Position numbers and translations under genes: made by a program
The notes under the pieces: model-generated
Databases searched by the model: none
Told to the model about the DNA's origin: nothing
What the model saw: only the letters and a program-made list of their open reading frames with translations
Shown here: positions 8,338 to 17,186 of the stretch, in pieces
How positions within the stretch are numbered: the first letter of the stretch is position 1
How the letters are laid out: each line of letters begins with the position of its first letter
NCBI RefSeq assembly: GCF_014654365.1
Contig: NZ_BNAY01000004.1
Location: 692,389-756,388, forward strand
Origin: Amycolatopsis oliviviridis
Lineage (GTDB): Bacteria > Actinomycetota > Actinomycetes > Mycobacteriales > Pseudonocardiaceae
Direction of reading: 5' to 3'
Length of the DNA: 64,000 bases

Positions 8338-9642
8338 GTGACTACCGGAGTCGATCAGTCCAAGGCATGGTTCGAACGAGCGAAGGCCGCGGTCCCGGGT
8401 GGGGTGAACTCCCCGGTGCGGGCGTTCAACTCCGTCGGCGGCACCCCGCGGTTCATGGTGCGCGGCGAGGGTCCGTACCTCTGGGACGCCGACGGCAACC
8501 GCTATGTCGATCTGGTCTCCTCGTGGGGGCCGATGATCCTCGGGCACGCGCATCCGGACGTCGTCGCCGCGGCGCGCGAAGCGGCCGTCGACGGGCTGTC
8601 GTTCGGCACGCCGACCCGCGGTGAGGTCGAGCTGGCCGAGGAGATCATCGGCCGCGTCGAGCCGGTCGAGCAGGTCCGCCTGGTCAACTCCGGCACCGAG
8701 GCGACGATGAGCGCGATCCGGCTGGCCAGGGGATTCACCGGCCGCGCGAAGATCATCAAGTTCGCGGGCTGCTACCACGGTCACGTCGACGCGTTGCTCG
8801 CCGAAGCGGGCTCCGGCGTCGCGACCCTCGGCCTCCCGACGTCGCCCGGCGTCACCGGCGCGCAGGCGGCCGACACGATCGTCCTGCCGTACAACGACCT
8901 CGACGCGGTCCGGAAGTCCTTTGTGGACAATCCGGACTCGATCGCCGCGATCATCACCGAAGCGGCCGCGGGCAACATGGGCGCCATCGCCCCGGCCGAA
9001 GGCTTCAACGCCGGGCTCAAGGAGATCGCGCGCGAACACGGCGCGCTGCTGATCATGGACGAGGTGATGACCGGGTTCCGCGTCTCGAAGTCGGGCTGGT
9101 TCGGCATCGACGGCGTCGCCGGCGACCTCTACACCTTCGGCAAGGTGATGTCCGGCGGGCTGCCCGCCGCGGCCTTCGGCGGTCGCGCCGACGTGATGGC
9201 GAAGCTGGCCCCGGGCGGGCCGGTGTACCAGGCGGGGACGCTTTCGGGGAACCCCGTCGCCGTCGCCGCCGGGCTGGCGACGCTGCGCGCGGCCGACGAC
9301 GCCGTGTACGCGGCCCTCGACGCCAACGCGAAACGGCTCGGTGACCTGTTCGACCGGTCGCTGACCGAGGCCGGGGTCGCGCACACCGTGCAGTACGCGG
9401 GCAACCTGGTCAGCGTGTTCTTCAGCGAGAACCCGGTGACGAACTACCCGGGCGCGCAGGCCTCGGAGACCTGGCGGTTCCCGGCGTTCTTCCACGCGCT
9501 GCTGGACAACGGCGTGTACGGGCCGCCGAGCGCGTACGAGGCCTGGTTCGTCAACGCGGCCATGGGCGACGCCGAGTTCGAAATCATCTCCTCCGCGTTG
9601 CGGGTGGCCGCCCGCGCCGCCGCCGAGGCGGTCCAGGCGTGA
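8338..9642 (+). CDS. hemL: Glutamate-1-semialdehyde 2,1-aminomutase
   Basis: A 434-residue class III PLP aminotransferase-fold enzyme making 5-aminolevulinate from glutamate-1-semialdehyde. Seen: the start motif PGGVNSPVRAF, the phosphate-binding VNSGTEATMSA, GCYHGHVDALL, MDEVMTGFR, and the PLP lysine in TFGKVMSGGLP. GTG 8338 gives the standard HemL N-terminus. Its GTGA junction with the next gene (9639) indicates coupling. It opens a unit of hemL, phosphatase, thioredoxin-like and cytochrome c maturation genes, an order conserved in actinobacteria. Confidence 0.97.
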   Translation: MTTGVDQSKAWFERAKAAVPGGVNSPVRAFNSVGGTPRFMVRGEGPYLWDADGNRYVDLVSSWGPMILGHAHPDVVAAAREAAVDGLSFGTPTRGEVELAEEIIGRVEPVEQVRLVNSGTEATMSAIRLARGFTGRAKIIKFAGCYHGHVDALLAEAGSGVATLGLPTSPGVTGAQAADTIVLPYNDLDAVRKSFVDNPDSIAAIITEAAAGNMGAIAPAEGFNAGLKEIAREHGALLIMDEVMTGFRVSKSGWFGIDGVAGDLYTFGKVMSGGLPAAAFGGRADVMAKLAPGGPVYQAGTLSGNPVAVAAGLATLRAADDAVYAALDANAKRLGDLFDRSLTEAGVAHTVQYAGNLVSVFFSENPVTNYPGAQASETWRFPAFFHALLDNGVYGPPSAYEAWFVNAAMGDAEFEIISSALRVAARAAAEAVQA

Positions 9643-10271
9643 GCGAGACGACGATCGTGCACCTGCTCCGCCACGGTGAAGTGCACAACCCGGACAAGAT
9701 CCTGTACGGCCGCCTGCCCGGCTTCAAGCTCTCCGAGCGCGGCCAGCGCCAGGCGCTGACAGTCGCCGAAGCCGTCGCGAAGCACGACATCACGCACGTC
9801 GTCGCTTCGCCGCTTCAGCGCGCTCAGGAGACCGCGGCGCCGATCGCGGCCGCGCACCGCCTCGACGTCGAGACCGACGAACGGCTCATCGAGGCGGACA
9901 ACCAGTTCGAGGGCGAGCGGGTCGCCGTCGGCGATGGCGCCCTCCGCCAGCCGAAGCACTGGCCGAAGCTGGTCAACCCGTTCCGGCCGTCGTGGGGCGA
10001 GCCGTACGTCGAGATCGCGCACCGCATGCTCGGCGCGATCCACCGGGCACGGCGGGCGGCCGAGGGCCACGAGGCGCTGTGCGTCTCGCACCAGCTGCCG
10101 ATCTGGACCGTGCGACGGTTCCTGGAGGCCAAGCGGCTCTGGCACGACCCGCGCAACCGGCAGTGCTCGCTCGCGTCGCTGACCAGCCTGGTCTTCGAGG
10201 GCGAGGAACTCGTGCGGATCGTCTACAGCGAGCCCGCCGGCACCACCGACCCGAAGGTGACCGGGGCATGA
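9639..10271 (+). CDS. Histidine phosphatase (phosphoglycerate mutase-like) family protein
   Basis: A 210-residue protein beginning TTIVHLLRHGEVHNPDKILYG: the LLRHGE motif holds the histidine that is phosphorylated in catalysis. SPLQRAQETAAPIA supplies the second arginine, and VSHQLPIW the second active-site histidine. Family members act on varied phosphomonoesters; the substrate is unknown. It is coupled upstream to hemL (GTGA) and downstream to the thioredoxin-like gene (ATGA), and it has an equivalent in the same position in mycobacteria (Rv0525 region). Confidence 0.9.
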   Translation: MSETTIVHLLRHGEVHNPDKILYGRLPGFKLSERGQRQALTVAEAVAKHDITHVVASPLQRAQETAAPIAAAHRLDVETDERLIEADNQFEGERVAVGDGALRQPKHWPKLVNPFRPSWGEPYVEIAHRMLGAIHRARRAAEGHEALCVSHQLPIWTVRRFLEAKRLWHDPRNRQCSLASLTSLVFEGEELVRIVYSEPAGTTDPKVTGA

Positions 10272-10849
10272 AACGCGCGCTGGCGGCCATGGCGGTGCTG
10301 CTGCTCGTCGTCACGGGCTGCACCACCGGCAAGGACGCCGTCGTCACCGGCGGCACGTTCAACTTCGTGTCGCCGGGCGGGAAGGTCGACATCACCTACG
10401 ACGTCGCGGACCGCCAGCCGTCGCCGACCCTGTCCGGCGACGACCTGATGAACGAGGGCAAGCAGCTTTCGATCGCCGACTTCCCCGGCAAGGTCATCGT
10501 GCTGAACCTGTGGGGCCAGTGGTGCGGGCCGTGCCGCGTCGAGGCGCCGGAGATGCAGAAGGTCTACGACCAGACCAAGGAGTCCGGTGTCCAGGTGGTC
10601 GGCATCGACCTGCGCGACAACGACCGGGCCCCGGCGCAGGACTTCATGCGGGACCGGAAGCTGACGTACCCGTCGATCTACGACCCGTCGGGGCGGACGC
10701 TGCTGCAGCTTTCGGGCTATCCGCGCAACATCATCCCGTCGACGATCGTGCTGGACAAACAGCACCGCGTCGCGGCGGTGTTCCTGCGCGACCTGCTGGC
10801 GTCGGACCTGCTGCCGGTCGTCCAGCGCCTGGCGGCCGAACCAGCCTGA
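10268..10849 (+). CDS. TlpA/ResA-like thiol-disulfide oxidoreductase lipoprotein
   Basis: A 193-residue protein with a lipoprotein signal peptide (lipobox VVTGC at about residue 18) and a thioredoxin fold whose active site reads WGQWCGPCRVE. Such proteins reduce apocytochrome c cysteines outside the membrane before haem attachment, taking electrons from CcdA. The residue before the cis-proline reads IIPSTI, as expected. Its ATG overlaps the phosphatase stop. Downstream lie a palindromic repeat (10862), a rhomboid gene and then ccdA, its probable electron donor. Confidence 0.92.
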   Translation: MKRALAAMAVLLLVVTGCTTGKDAVVTGGTFNFVSPGGKVDITYDVADRQPSPTLSGDDLMNEGKQLSIADFPGKVIVLNLWGQWCGPCRVEAPEMQKVYDQTKESGVQVVGIDLRDNDRAPAQDFMRDRKLTYPSIYDPSGRTLLQLSGYPRNIIPSTIVLDKQHRVAAVFLRDLLASDLLPVVQRLAAEPA

Positions 10850-10861
10850 CCCCCTTCGCAA

Positions 10862-10915
10862 TTCGTCCTCTGAATGCGGTAGTTGCGCGTGCAAGGACCG
10901 CATTCAGAGGACGAA
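10862..10915. repeat. 19-bp-arm palindromic repeat, family copy 1
   Basis: Arms TTCGTCCTCTGAATGCGGT (10862-10880) and its exact complement (10897-10915) surround a 16-base loop, 13 bases after the tlpA-like stop. Near-identical elements lie at 11666 and 32963. At the variable position this copy has GAAT/ATTC, so base changes are matched on both arms. It could act as a terminator; together with 11666 it brackets the rhomboid gene. Confidence 0.9.
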
Positions 10916-10993
10916 ACGCGATGACTTGTCTTTCGGGACGGTTATCCTCCTCGCCACAGCCGCTGAAAGCGGCGCTGATCTGGGGAGAAGGAA

Positions 10994-11665
10994 ATGACGA
11001 CTGCTTCAGACGTGCCCAGATCCGGGCAGCGGGACGCCGAAGCGATGATCGCCGAGGCGAAGAAGGCCCTCTGGGTCATGGTCGGCGCGCTCGTGGTCCT
11101 CTGGCTGATCCAGCTCTACAACGCGGTGGACGGCTATGCCCTCGTGTACGAGTACGGGACGCGGGCGCGAGAGGTCAGCTCGCTGCCGACCGTCCTCACC
11201 GCGCCGCTCCTGCACGCCAGCTGGGGACACATCGAGTTCAACTCGGGACCGCTGTTCATCTTCGGGTTCCTCGCGGCGTATCGCGGGGTGAAGAAGTTCC
11301 TCAGCGTCACGGTGCTGATCGCGGTGCTGAGCGGGCTCGGCGCCTGGACACTCCACGACTCCGGCACGGTCGGGGTCGGCGCGAGCGGCCTGGTCATGGG
11401 GTACTTCGGGTACGTCCTGGTGCGCGGGATCTTCGACCGGCACAAGATCGACATCGTCATCGGGCTCGTGATGGCGCTGTGCTTCGCCTACCAGTTCGCC
11501 AGCCTGTTCCCGCAGGACGCGGGGGTCAGCTGGCAGGCGCACCTGTTCGGGTTCCTCGGCGGCCTGATCGGCGGCTGGGTGTTCCGGGACCGCCGTCCCA
11601 AGCCCGAGGTCACCGCGCCCGCTTTCCCTACGATCCCGCTGACCCCGCCCGACTCACCCAAGTAG
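10994..11665 (+). CDS. Rhomboid-family intramembrane serine protease
   Basis: A 223-residue protein with about six membrane helices. Catalytic features: GASG (serine of GxSG, near residue 134) and a later membrane histidine in WQAHLFGFLGG; the HASWGHIEFN segment matches the conserved HxxxxHxxxN helix. Rhomboids cut membrane proteins within or next to their helices. GGGAGAAGG at 10982-10990 precedes the ATG. The gene interrupts a cytochrome c maturation operon that is otherwise contiguous in related bacteria and is flanked by two copies of one palindromic repeat, suggesting it was acquired or moved as a unit. Substrate unknown. Confidence 0.88.
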   Translation: MTTASDVPRSGQRDAEAMIAEAKKALWVMVGALVVLWLIQLYNAVDGYALVYEYGTRAREVSSLPTVLTAPLLHASWGHIEFNSGPLFIFGFLAAYRGVKKFLSVTVLIAVLSGLGAWTLHDSGTVGVGASGLVMGYFGYVLVRGIFDRHKIDIVIGLVMALCFAYQFASLFPQDAGVSWQAHLFGFLGGLIGGWVFRDRRPKPEVTAPAFPTIPLTPPDSPK

Positions 11666-11729
11666 CGCGTTTCGTCCTCTGGATGCGGTCCTTGCGTGAG
11701 CAACTACCGCATCCAGAGGACGAAACGCG
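11666..11729. repeat. 24-bp-arm palindromic repeat, family copy 2
   Basis: Perfect arms 11666-11689 and 11706-11729 start with CGCGTTTCGTCCTCTGGATG, immediately after the rhomboid stop codon (11663-11665), with a 16-base loop. Compared with 10862, the arm base GAAT has become GGAT and the opposite arm ATTC has become ATCC, a compensatory change. Likely also a terminator for the rhomboid gene. Confidence 0.9.
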
Positions 11730-11831
11730 GCGAGAGGGAGACGGGACCAACGTCCTGACCGGGTGCGACGTAGGTCCCGTTGAGGGCGCCCCGGCGTTTT
11801 CACTCCGACCACACTGCCTACGCTCAGCCGG

Positions 11832-12605
11832 GTGAACTCCGTTACCGAGCTGGCCTTGACCGGGCCACTGCTGCTCGCCGCGGGTGTCGCGCTGCTGGCC
11901 GGGACGATCTCCTTCGCGTCGCCGTGCGTCGTGCCGCTGGTGCCCGGGTATCTCGCGTACCTGGCGGCGCTGGTCGGCGCGGACGCCCCCGCGGTCAGCG
12001 CCGACGAGGAGCGCAAGAAGGGCCGCTTCGCCGTCGTCGGCGCGGCGGCGCTGTTCGTGCTCGGGTTCACCGTCGTCTTCGTGGTGACGCTGGGGACGCT
12101 GGTGTGGATCGCCGACGCCGTCGCGGTCAACATGGAACTCCTCCAGCGGCTCGGCGGCGTGCTGACGATCGCGATGGCGCTCGTCTTCATCGGCTGGATC
12201 CCGGGGCTCCAGCGCGAGTTCCGCTCCCACCACGTGCCGCGCGGCGGACTGTGGGGCGCGCCGGTGCTCGGCGCCGTGTTCGGGCTCGGCTGGACGCCGT
12301 GCATCGGGCCGACGCTGTCCGCGGTCATGTCCATGGCCAGCGCCACCGGCGGCGCGGCGGCGCGCGGGTACGTGCTGATCCTGGTCTACTGCCTCGGCCT
12401 CGGCCTGCCTTTCCTGCTCATCGCGTTCGGCACCCGCTGGGCCGTCCGCGCCACCGACTGGCTCCGCCGCCACGGCCGTCAGGTGCAGGTCTTCGGCGGC
12501 GTCCTGCTGCTGATCGTCGGCCTCCTGCTGGTGACCGGCCTGTGGGGCGACATGACCGGCTGGATCAGGAACACCCTCGTGACCGACATCAGGCTGCCCT
12601 TGTGA
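11832..12605 (+). CDS. ccdA: Cytochrome c biogenesis protein CcdA
   Basis: A 257-residue membrane protein with six helices. It carries the two redox cysteines of the DsbD/CcdA family: ASPCVVPLVPGY in the first helix and WTPCIGPTL in the fourth. It moves reducing power from cytosolic thioredoxin across the membrane to the TlpA/ResA-like protein encoded at 10268. GTG 11832 is followed by NSVTELALTGPLLLA, a normal N-terminus. Its stop overlaps the resB start (GTGA, 12602-12605). Confidence 0.95.
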   Translation: MNSVTELALTGPLLLAAGVALLAGTISFASPCVVPLVPGYLAYLAALVGADAPAVSADEERKKGRFAVVGAAALFVLGFTVVFVVTLGTLVWIADAVAVNMELLQRLGGVLTIAMALVFIGWIPGLQREFRSHHVPRGGLWGAPVLGAVFGLGWTPCIGPTLSAVMSMASATGGAAARGYVLILVYCLGLGLPFLLIAFGTRWAVRATDWLRRHGRQVQVFGGVLLLIVGLLLVTGLWGDMTGWIRNTLVTDIRLPL

Positions 12606-14200
12606 CCACCACCGAAGCCCCACCGAAGAAGGAATACCGCCAGACACCGCTCAAGCGTGTCCTCGGCTTCCTGCGCAACACCTGGCGCGGGCTGACGTCG
12701 ATGCGCACCGCGCTGGTGCTGCTGTTCCTGCTCGCGCTCGCCGCGATGCCCGGCGCCCTGCTGCCGCAGCGGAACCTCAACGCCGCCAAGACCGACGAGT
12801 ACATCGCCGCGCACGGCTGGTGGGGCGAACTGCTCGACCGCACGCAGTTCTTCGAGGTCTACGGCAGCGTCTGGTTCTCGGCGATCTACATCCTGCTGAT
12901 GGTCTCGCTCATCGGCTGTCTCGCGCCGCGCAGCTTCGAATACGCGAAGGCGATGCGTGCGAAGCCGGTGATCACGCCGCGCAAGCTCTCGCGGATGCCG
13001 CATCACGTGTCCACCACGACCGACCGGACCCCCGAGACGGTCCTGAAGGACACTCACGACCTGCTCAAGGGCTGGCGCCGCGTCGAGCGCGAAGAGGCCG
13101 ACGGGGTCCGGAGCATCTCCGCCGAACGCGGGTACCTCCGCGAGACCGGCAACCTCGTCTTCCACTTCGGCATGCTCGGCCTGATCATCTTCTTCGCCCT
13201 CGGCAAGCTGTTCGGCTACGAGGGCCAGGTCATCGTCCAGGCCGACAACAGCCAGTGGTGCAACTCCGGCATCCTCGGCTACGACACCTTCAACGCCGGG
13301 CTGCGGGTCGACGGCACCGACCTGAACCCCTTCTGCATCCGGCTGAAGGACTTCGAAGCGCGCTACACCGAGACCGGCCAGGCGAACTACTACCACTCCA
13401 ACATGGAGTACCAGTCCGGCGAAGACCTGAAGACCGGCGCGTGGAAGCCGTACGGGCTCGAGGTCAACTCGCCGCTGCGCACCGCGGGCGACCGCGTCTA
13501 CCTGCTGAACTTCGGCTACTCCCCGAAGTTCACGGTGACCTTCCCCGACGGCACCGTGCGCACCAACATCACGCCGTGGCGTCCCGCCGACGAGCCGACG
13601 AAGCTCTCCGAAGGCGCGACGAAGATCGACCAGCCGGGCATCACCGACCCGATCGAACGCCGCACCCGCCAGCTCGCGATCACCGGCCTCCTCGCCCCGA
13701 CCGCCTTCATGCACGGCAACGTGCTGACGTCGTCGCGGCCCGAGGCGAACAAGCCGGCGGTGGCCGTCGACATCTACCGCGGCGACCTCGGCCTCGACGC
13801 CGGTCGCGGGCAGTCGATCTTCCAGATCGACCAGTCGCTCGTCGAAGACGGCAGGCTCAAGAAGCTCACCCGGCAGAACCTGGACCAGGGGCAGGAGACC
13901 GTGCTGGACGACGGCACGAAGGTCCGCTTCGACGGCGTCCAGGAATGGGTCGCGATCCAGGTCTCGCACGACCCGGTGCAGGGCTGGGTGCTGGTCTGCG
14001 CGGTCGCGATGCTGATCGGGCTGGCGGGATCGTTGCTGGTCAAGCGGCGCCGGGTGTGGGTCCGGGTGACCCCGGCCCGTGAAGGTGAGACGAGTACCGT
14101 CATCGAGGTCGCCGGGCTGGCGCGCACCGATCAGGCGGGCTACGGAGAAGAGTTCCAGCGGATCAGCGACAAGCTGGTCCAGGGGCAGAGAGGCAACTGA
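12602..14200 (+). CDS. resB: Cytochrome c biogenesis protein ResB (Ccs1)
   Basis: A 532-residue protein. Three membrane helices lie in the first ~230 residues (near 40-60, 88-108 and 170-190), a large extracytoplasmic domain covers about 200-460, and a final helix lies near 462-482. The RNTWRGLTSMRTALVLLFLLA start and the LLPQR that follows are typical of ResB/Ccs1, one half of the System II haem transporter/ligase with CcsB/ResC. GTG 12602 couples it to ccdA. The C-terminal cytosolic tail is about 50 residues. Confidence 0.95.
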   Translation: MTTTEAPPKKEYRQTPLKRVLGFLRNTWRGLTSMRTALVLLFLLALAAMPGALLPQRNLNAAKTDEYIAAHGWWGELLDRTQFFEVYGSVWFSAIYILLMVSLIGCLAPRSFEYAKAMRAKPVITPRKLSRMPHHVSTTTDRTPETVLKDTHDLLKGWRRVEREEADGVRSISAERGYLRETGNLVFHFGMLGLIIFFALGKLFGYEGQVIVQADNSQWCNSGILGYDTFNAGLRVDGTDLNPFCIRLKDFEARYTETGQANYYHSNMEYQSGEDLKTGAWKPYGLEVNSPLRTAGDRVYLLNFGYSPKFTVTFPDGTVRTNITPWRPADEPTKLSEGATKIDQPGITDPIERRTRQLAITGLLAPTAFMHGNVLTSSRPEANKPAVAVDIYRGDLGLDAGRGQSIFQIDQSLVEDGRLKKLTRQNLDQGQETVLDDGTKVRFDGVQEWVAIQVSHDPVQGWVLVCAVAMLIGLAGSLLVKRRRVWVRVTPAREGETSTVIEVAGLARTDQAGYGEEFQRISDKLVQGQRGN

Positions 14201-14205
14201 AGGTC

Positions 14206-15177
14206 ATGCCGATCAACGAGACGCTGTCCCAGTACAGCGACTACTCCTACACCACGGCGACGGCGATCTACGTCCTCGCGCTGATGTTCGCCCTCATCGA
14301 GCAGGGCTTCGGGGCGAAGGGCCGGATGGCGGCGGAGCGCTCCAAGCAGAAGGCCCGCGAACTGGTCGGCGCCGGCGGTCCGTCGGTGACCGCAGGGACG
14401 CAGGTCGAGCCGCCGCGCGAGATCGGCCGCCCCGAGCGCATCGGCCGCATGGGCGCCGCGCTGCTCGTGCTCGCCGCGCTGCTGCACCTGGCCGCGATCG
14501 TGCTGCGCGGGTTCGCCGTGCACCGCGCGCCCTGGGGCAACATGTACGAGTACGGCATGGCCACGACCTTCATCGCGGTCCTGACCTGGATCGTCATCCT
14601 GCGGAAGTTCCCGGTCCGCCACCTCACCGGCTTCCTGCTCACGCCGGTCGTGATCCTGATGTTCATCAACGGCACGATGCTGTACACGACGGCCGCGCCG
14701 GTGCAGCCCGCGCTCCAGTCGTACTGGCTGATCATCCACGTGTCCGCGGCGATCATCGGCTCGGGCGTCTTCCTGGTCCCCGGTGTCGCGAGCGTCCTTT
14801 ACCTCTTCCGCGCCGCCCACGACGACAACCCGGCCAAGTTCCCCAAGTTCGGCCCGAAGCTGCCGACCGCGGACGTGCTCGACCGCATCGCCTACCGCAC
14901 GACCATCTTCGCGTTCCCCGTCTTCACCTTCGGCGTGCTGTGCGGCGCGGTCTGGGCCGAAGCGGCCTGGGGCCGGTTCTGGGGCTGGGACCCGAAGGAG
15001 ACCGTCGCGTTCGTCGCGTGGGTCATCTACGCGGCGTACCTGCACTCCCGCGCGACCGCGGGCTGGCGGGGCAAGCGGGCGGCGATCATCAACGTCGTCG
15101 GGTTCTCCGCGACGGTGTTCAACCTGTTCTTCGTGAACCTGGTGACTTCCGGTCTGCACTCCTACGCCGGGGGCTGA
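14206..15177 (+). CDS. ccsB: Cytochrome c biogenesis protein CcsB (ResC/CcsA type)
   Basis: A 323-residue membrane protein with about eight helices and the haem-handling tryptophan-rich WWD-type motif in the form WGRFWGWDPKETVAFVAW. Conserved histidines appear in VLRGFAVHRAPWGNMYEY, WLIIHVSAAII and YLHSRATAGW. With ResB it exports haem and attaches it to CXXCH cysteines of apocytochromes. It follows resB after 5 bases. Actinobacterial annotation calls this family CcsB, although the fold is that of CcsA/ResC. Confidence 0.95.
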   Translation: MPINETLSQYSDYSYTTATAIYVLALMFALIEQGFGAKGRMAAERSKQKARELVGAGGPSVTAGTQVEPPREIGRPERIGRMGAALLVLAALLHLAAIVLRGFAVHRAPWGNMYEYGMATTFIAVLTWIVILRKFPVRHLTGFLLTPVVILMFINGTMLYTTAAPVQPALQSYWLIIHVSAAIIGSGVFLVPGVASVLYLFRAAHDDNPAKFPKFGPKLPTADVLDRIAYRTTIFAFPVFTFGVLCGAVWAEAAWGRFWGWDPKETVAFVAWVIYAAYLHSRATAGWRGKRAAIINVVGFSATVFNLFFVNLVTSGLHSYAGG

Positions 15178-15256
15178 CCGTCGCCGCTGCACGCGAGCCG
15201 ACTACCGTCAATACTGAGGTAATGGGGGTAGACGTGCGCGGAGGAGGAATTCAGCG

Positions 15257-16630
15257 GTGACCGGACCCAGCGAAGAATCGGCTCCTGGCCACCCCGAACC
15301 CACCGAGAGCGTCCAGCCCTCGGAGTTGTTCTCCGAGGACCGGACGGACTCGGCGCCGCATCCTCCCGCGAGCGCCTTCGAGGCCGAGCCGACCCAGGTC
15401 GTCCAGCCCCAGTACCAGGAGACCCAGTACCAGGAGACCCAGTACCCGCAGCAGGGTCAGTACCCGCAGCAGCAGCCCGTTCAGCAGCAGCCGCCGCTGC
15501 CGCAGCCGTCGCAAGGGCAGTACCAGCAGCCCTACGACCAGAACCTGCCGCCGTTGCAGCCGCAGGCCCAGCAGGTGCCGCAGCAGCCGGCCGCCCAGTA
15601 CCCGCCTCAGCAGCAGTACGCGCAGCCGCCGCAGCAGCCCGTCCAGCAGCAGGGGGTCCCGGGGCTCCCGCAGCCGCAGGGCAGGCACGCGCTGCCGGAC
15701 GAACTCGCCACCGCGAGCCTGGTCAAGCCGCAGAAGCGCAAGCCGCAGTCGGGCTGGCGCAAGGCGCTTTACGTGGGCACGGGCAAGCTGGTCAACCCGG
15801 GGGAGAGCCCGGCCGACACCCGCAAACGCGAGCTGATCGCGCAGATCAACCAGCCGCTGCGCGGGTGCTACAAGATCGCGATGCTGAGCCTCAAGGGCGG
15901 CGTCGGCAAGACCACCACGACGACCACGCTGGGCTCGACGTTCGCTTCGCTGCGCGGTGACCGGGTCGTCGCCGTCGACGCGAACCCGGACCGCGGGACG
16001 CTGTCGCAGAAGATCCCGATCGAGACCACCGCGACCGTCCGGCACCTGCTGCGCGACGCGGACAAGATCACCAGGTACAGCGACGTCCGTTCGTACACCT
16101 CGCAGGGCGGGAGCAGGCTGGAGATCCTCGCCAGCGAGCAGGACCCGGCGGTTTCGGAGGCGTTCTCCGAGGACGACTACCGGCGCACGGTCAACCTGCT
16201 GGAGCACTTCTACAACATCGTGCTCACCGACTGCGGGACCGGTTTGATGCACTCGGCGATGAAGGGCGTCCTGGACGTCGCGGACGCGCTGGTGGTGGTC
16301 TCGTCAGGCTCCGTGGACGGGGCGCGCAGCGCGTCGGCCACCCTCGACTGGCTGGAGGCGCACGGCTACGGCGACCTGGTCAAACGGTCCGTCGCGGTGA
16401 TCAACTCGGTGCGGCCGAAGGGCGGCTCCGTCGACCTCGACAAGCTCTCCGCGCACTTCGGCGCGCGGGTCCGTTCGGTGTGCCGCATCCCGTTCGACCC
16501 GCACCTGGAAGAAGGCGCCGAGATCGAACTGGACCGGCTCGGCGCCGACACCCGGCTGGCGTTGCTGGAACTGGCCGCCACCGTCGCCGACGGCTTCGGT
16601 GGCCAGCAGTACCAGCCGATCCAGCCCTAA
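15257..16630 (+). CDS. MinD/ParA-like ATPase with long PQ-rich N-terminus
   Basis: A 457-residue protein. Residues about 45-150 are low-complexity, with repeats of QYQET and QYPQQ. A deviant Walker A motif LKGGVGKTT lies near residue 213, with DANPDRGTL and TDCGTGLMHSAM downstream. This architecture matches actinobacterial EspI/Rv3876-type and Rv0530-type ATPases, whose exact role is unknown; ESX-linked members are thought to regulate secretion. GAGGAGGAA at 15240-15248 supports GTG 15257. It closes the cytochrome c maturation unit, as in mycobacteria. Confidence 0.85.
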   Translation: MTGPSEESAPGHPEPTESVQPSELFSEDRTDSAPHPPASAFEAEPTQVVQPQYQETQYQETQYPQQGQYPQQQPVQQQPPLPQPSQGQYQQPYDQNLPPLQPQAQQVPQQPAAQYPPQQQYAQPPQQPVQQQGVPGLPQPQGRHALPDELATASLVKPQKRKPQSGWRKALYVGTGKLVNPGESPADTRKRELIAQINQPLRGCYKIAMLSLKGGVGKTTTTTTLGSTFASLRGDRVVAVDANPDRGTLSQKIPIETTATVRHLLRDADKITRYSDVRSYTSQGGSRLEILASEQDPAVSEAFSEDDYRRTVNLLEHFYNIVLTDCGTGLMHSAMKGVLDVADALVVVSSGSVDGARSASATLDWLEAHGYGDLVKRSVAVINSVRPKGGSVDLDKLSAHFGARVRSVCRIPFDPHLEEGAEIELDRLGADTRLALLELAATVADGFGGQQYQPIQP

Positions 16631-16641
16631 GGGCGTTCTCT

Positions 16642-16824
16642 TTACTCTTTGTCCTCGTCTTTACCCTTGCGCTGCTGCTCGCCGAGCTTGCGCAGGAAGT
16701 CGGGGTCGTCGTCCGGGGCCAGTGTCGGCCGCGACGAGGGCACCCCGACGCGCTCGATCCCGAACGCGCGCCACAAGACCACGGCGACGGTGAGCGCTCC
16801 GATGGCCGCGAGCAGATAGATCAT
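16642..16824 (-). CDS. Small single-pass membrane protein
   Basis: A 60-residue protein: one N-terminal membrane helix (residues 2-21, IYLLAAIGALTVAVVLWRAF) followed by a short charged tail ending QQRKGKDEDKE. It is convergent with the ATPase gene, 11 bases apart. Small proteins of this shape are conserved next to the ccs genes in actinobacteria, but no function is known. The normal start and good codon use make it more likely real than chance. Confidence 0.65.
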   Translation of the reverse strand: MIYLLAAIGALTVAVVLWRAFGIERVGVPSSRPTLAPDDDPDFLRKLGEQQRKGKDEDKE

Positions 16825-16973
16825 GCCCGGTCCCTTTCCGCGTGGAGGACGTTGCTCAGTCCCACGAGGCTAGCCCCTTTGCCGCGCGCGGGGGGACCCA
16901 CGGATACCCCAATGTGACGAAGGGCCATTGCGAACCCTTCGTCACCGGAGTCCCGTTTGGGAGAAATGCCTGT

Positions 16974-17186
16974 TCAGACCTTGCGAGCGGGTTCGCTGGC
17001 GTCGGTGGTGAGTTCGGCGAGGAGCTCGTTCACTTCGGCTTCGCGGAACCGGCGGTGCCCGCCGGGAGTGCGGATCGAGCCGATCCGGCCCGCGGTCGCC
17101 CATCGGGTCACGGTCTTGGGGTCGACCCGGAACAGGGCCGCCACTTCACCGGGGGTGAGCAACCTTCCGCCCATGGTCGCGGTCAT
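16974..17186 (-). CDS. bldC: BldC-type MerR-fold transcriptional regulator
   Basis: A 70-residue protein with a single winged-helix MerR-type DNA-binding domain and no effector domain. LLTPGEVAALFRVDPKTVTRWA followed by GRIGSIRTPGGHRRFREAEV closely follows Streptomyces BldC, which binds direct repeats cooperatively and times the start of development. The 249-base spacer upstream (17187-17434), shared with a divergent Lrp gene, would hold its promoter; no certain operator was seen. GGAGG lies upstream of the ATG on the minus strand (17192-17197). Confidence 0.92.
   Translation of the reverse strand: MTATMGGRLLTPGEVAALFRVDPKTVTRWATAGRIGSIRTPGGHRRFREAEVNELLAELTTDASEPARKV

Noticed and set aside
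10862..11729. Composite transposon carrying the rhomboid gene
   Set aside because: There is no transposase, no terminal direct repeats with target duplications were seen, and the flanking elements are each self-palindromic; the cassette idea is kept only as a finding.
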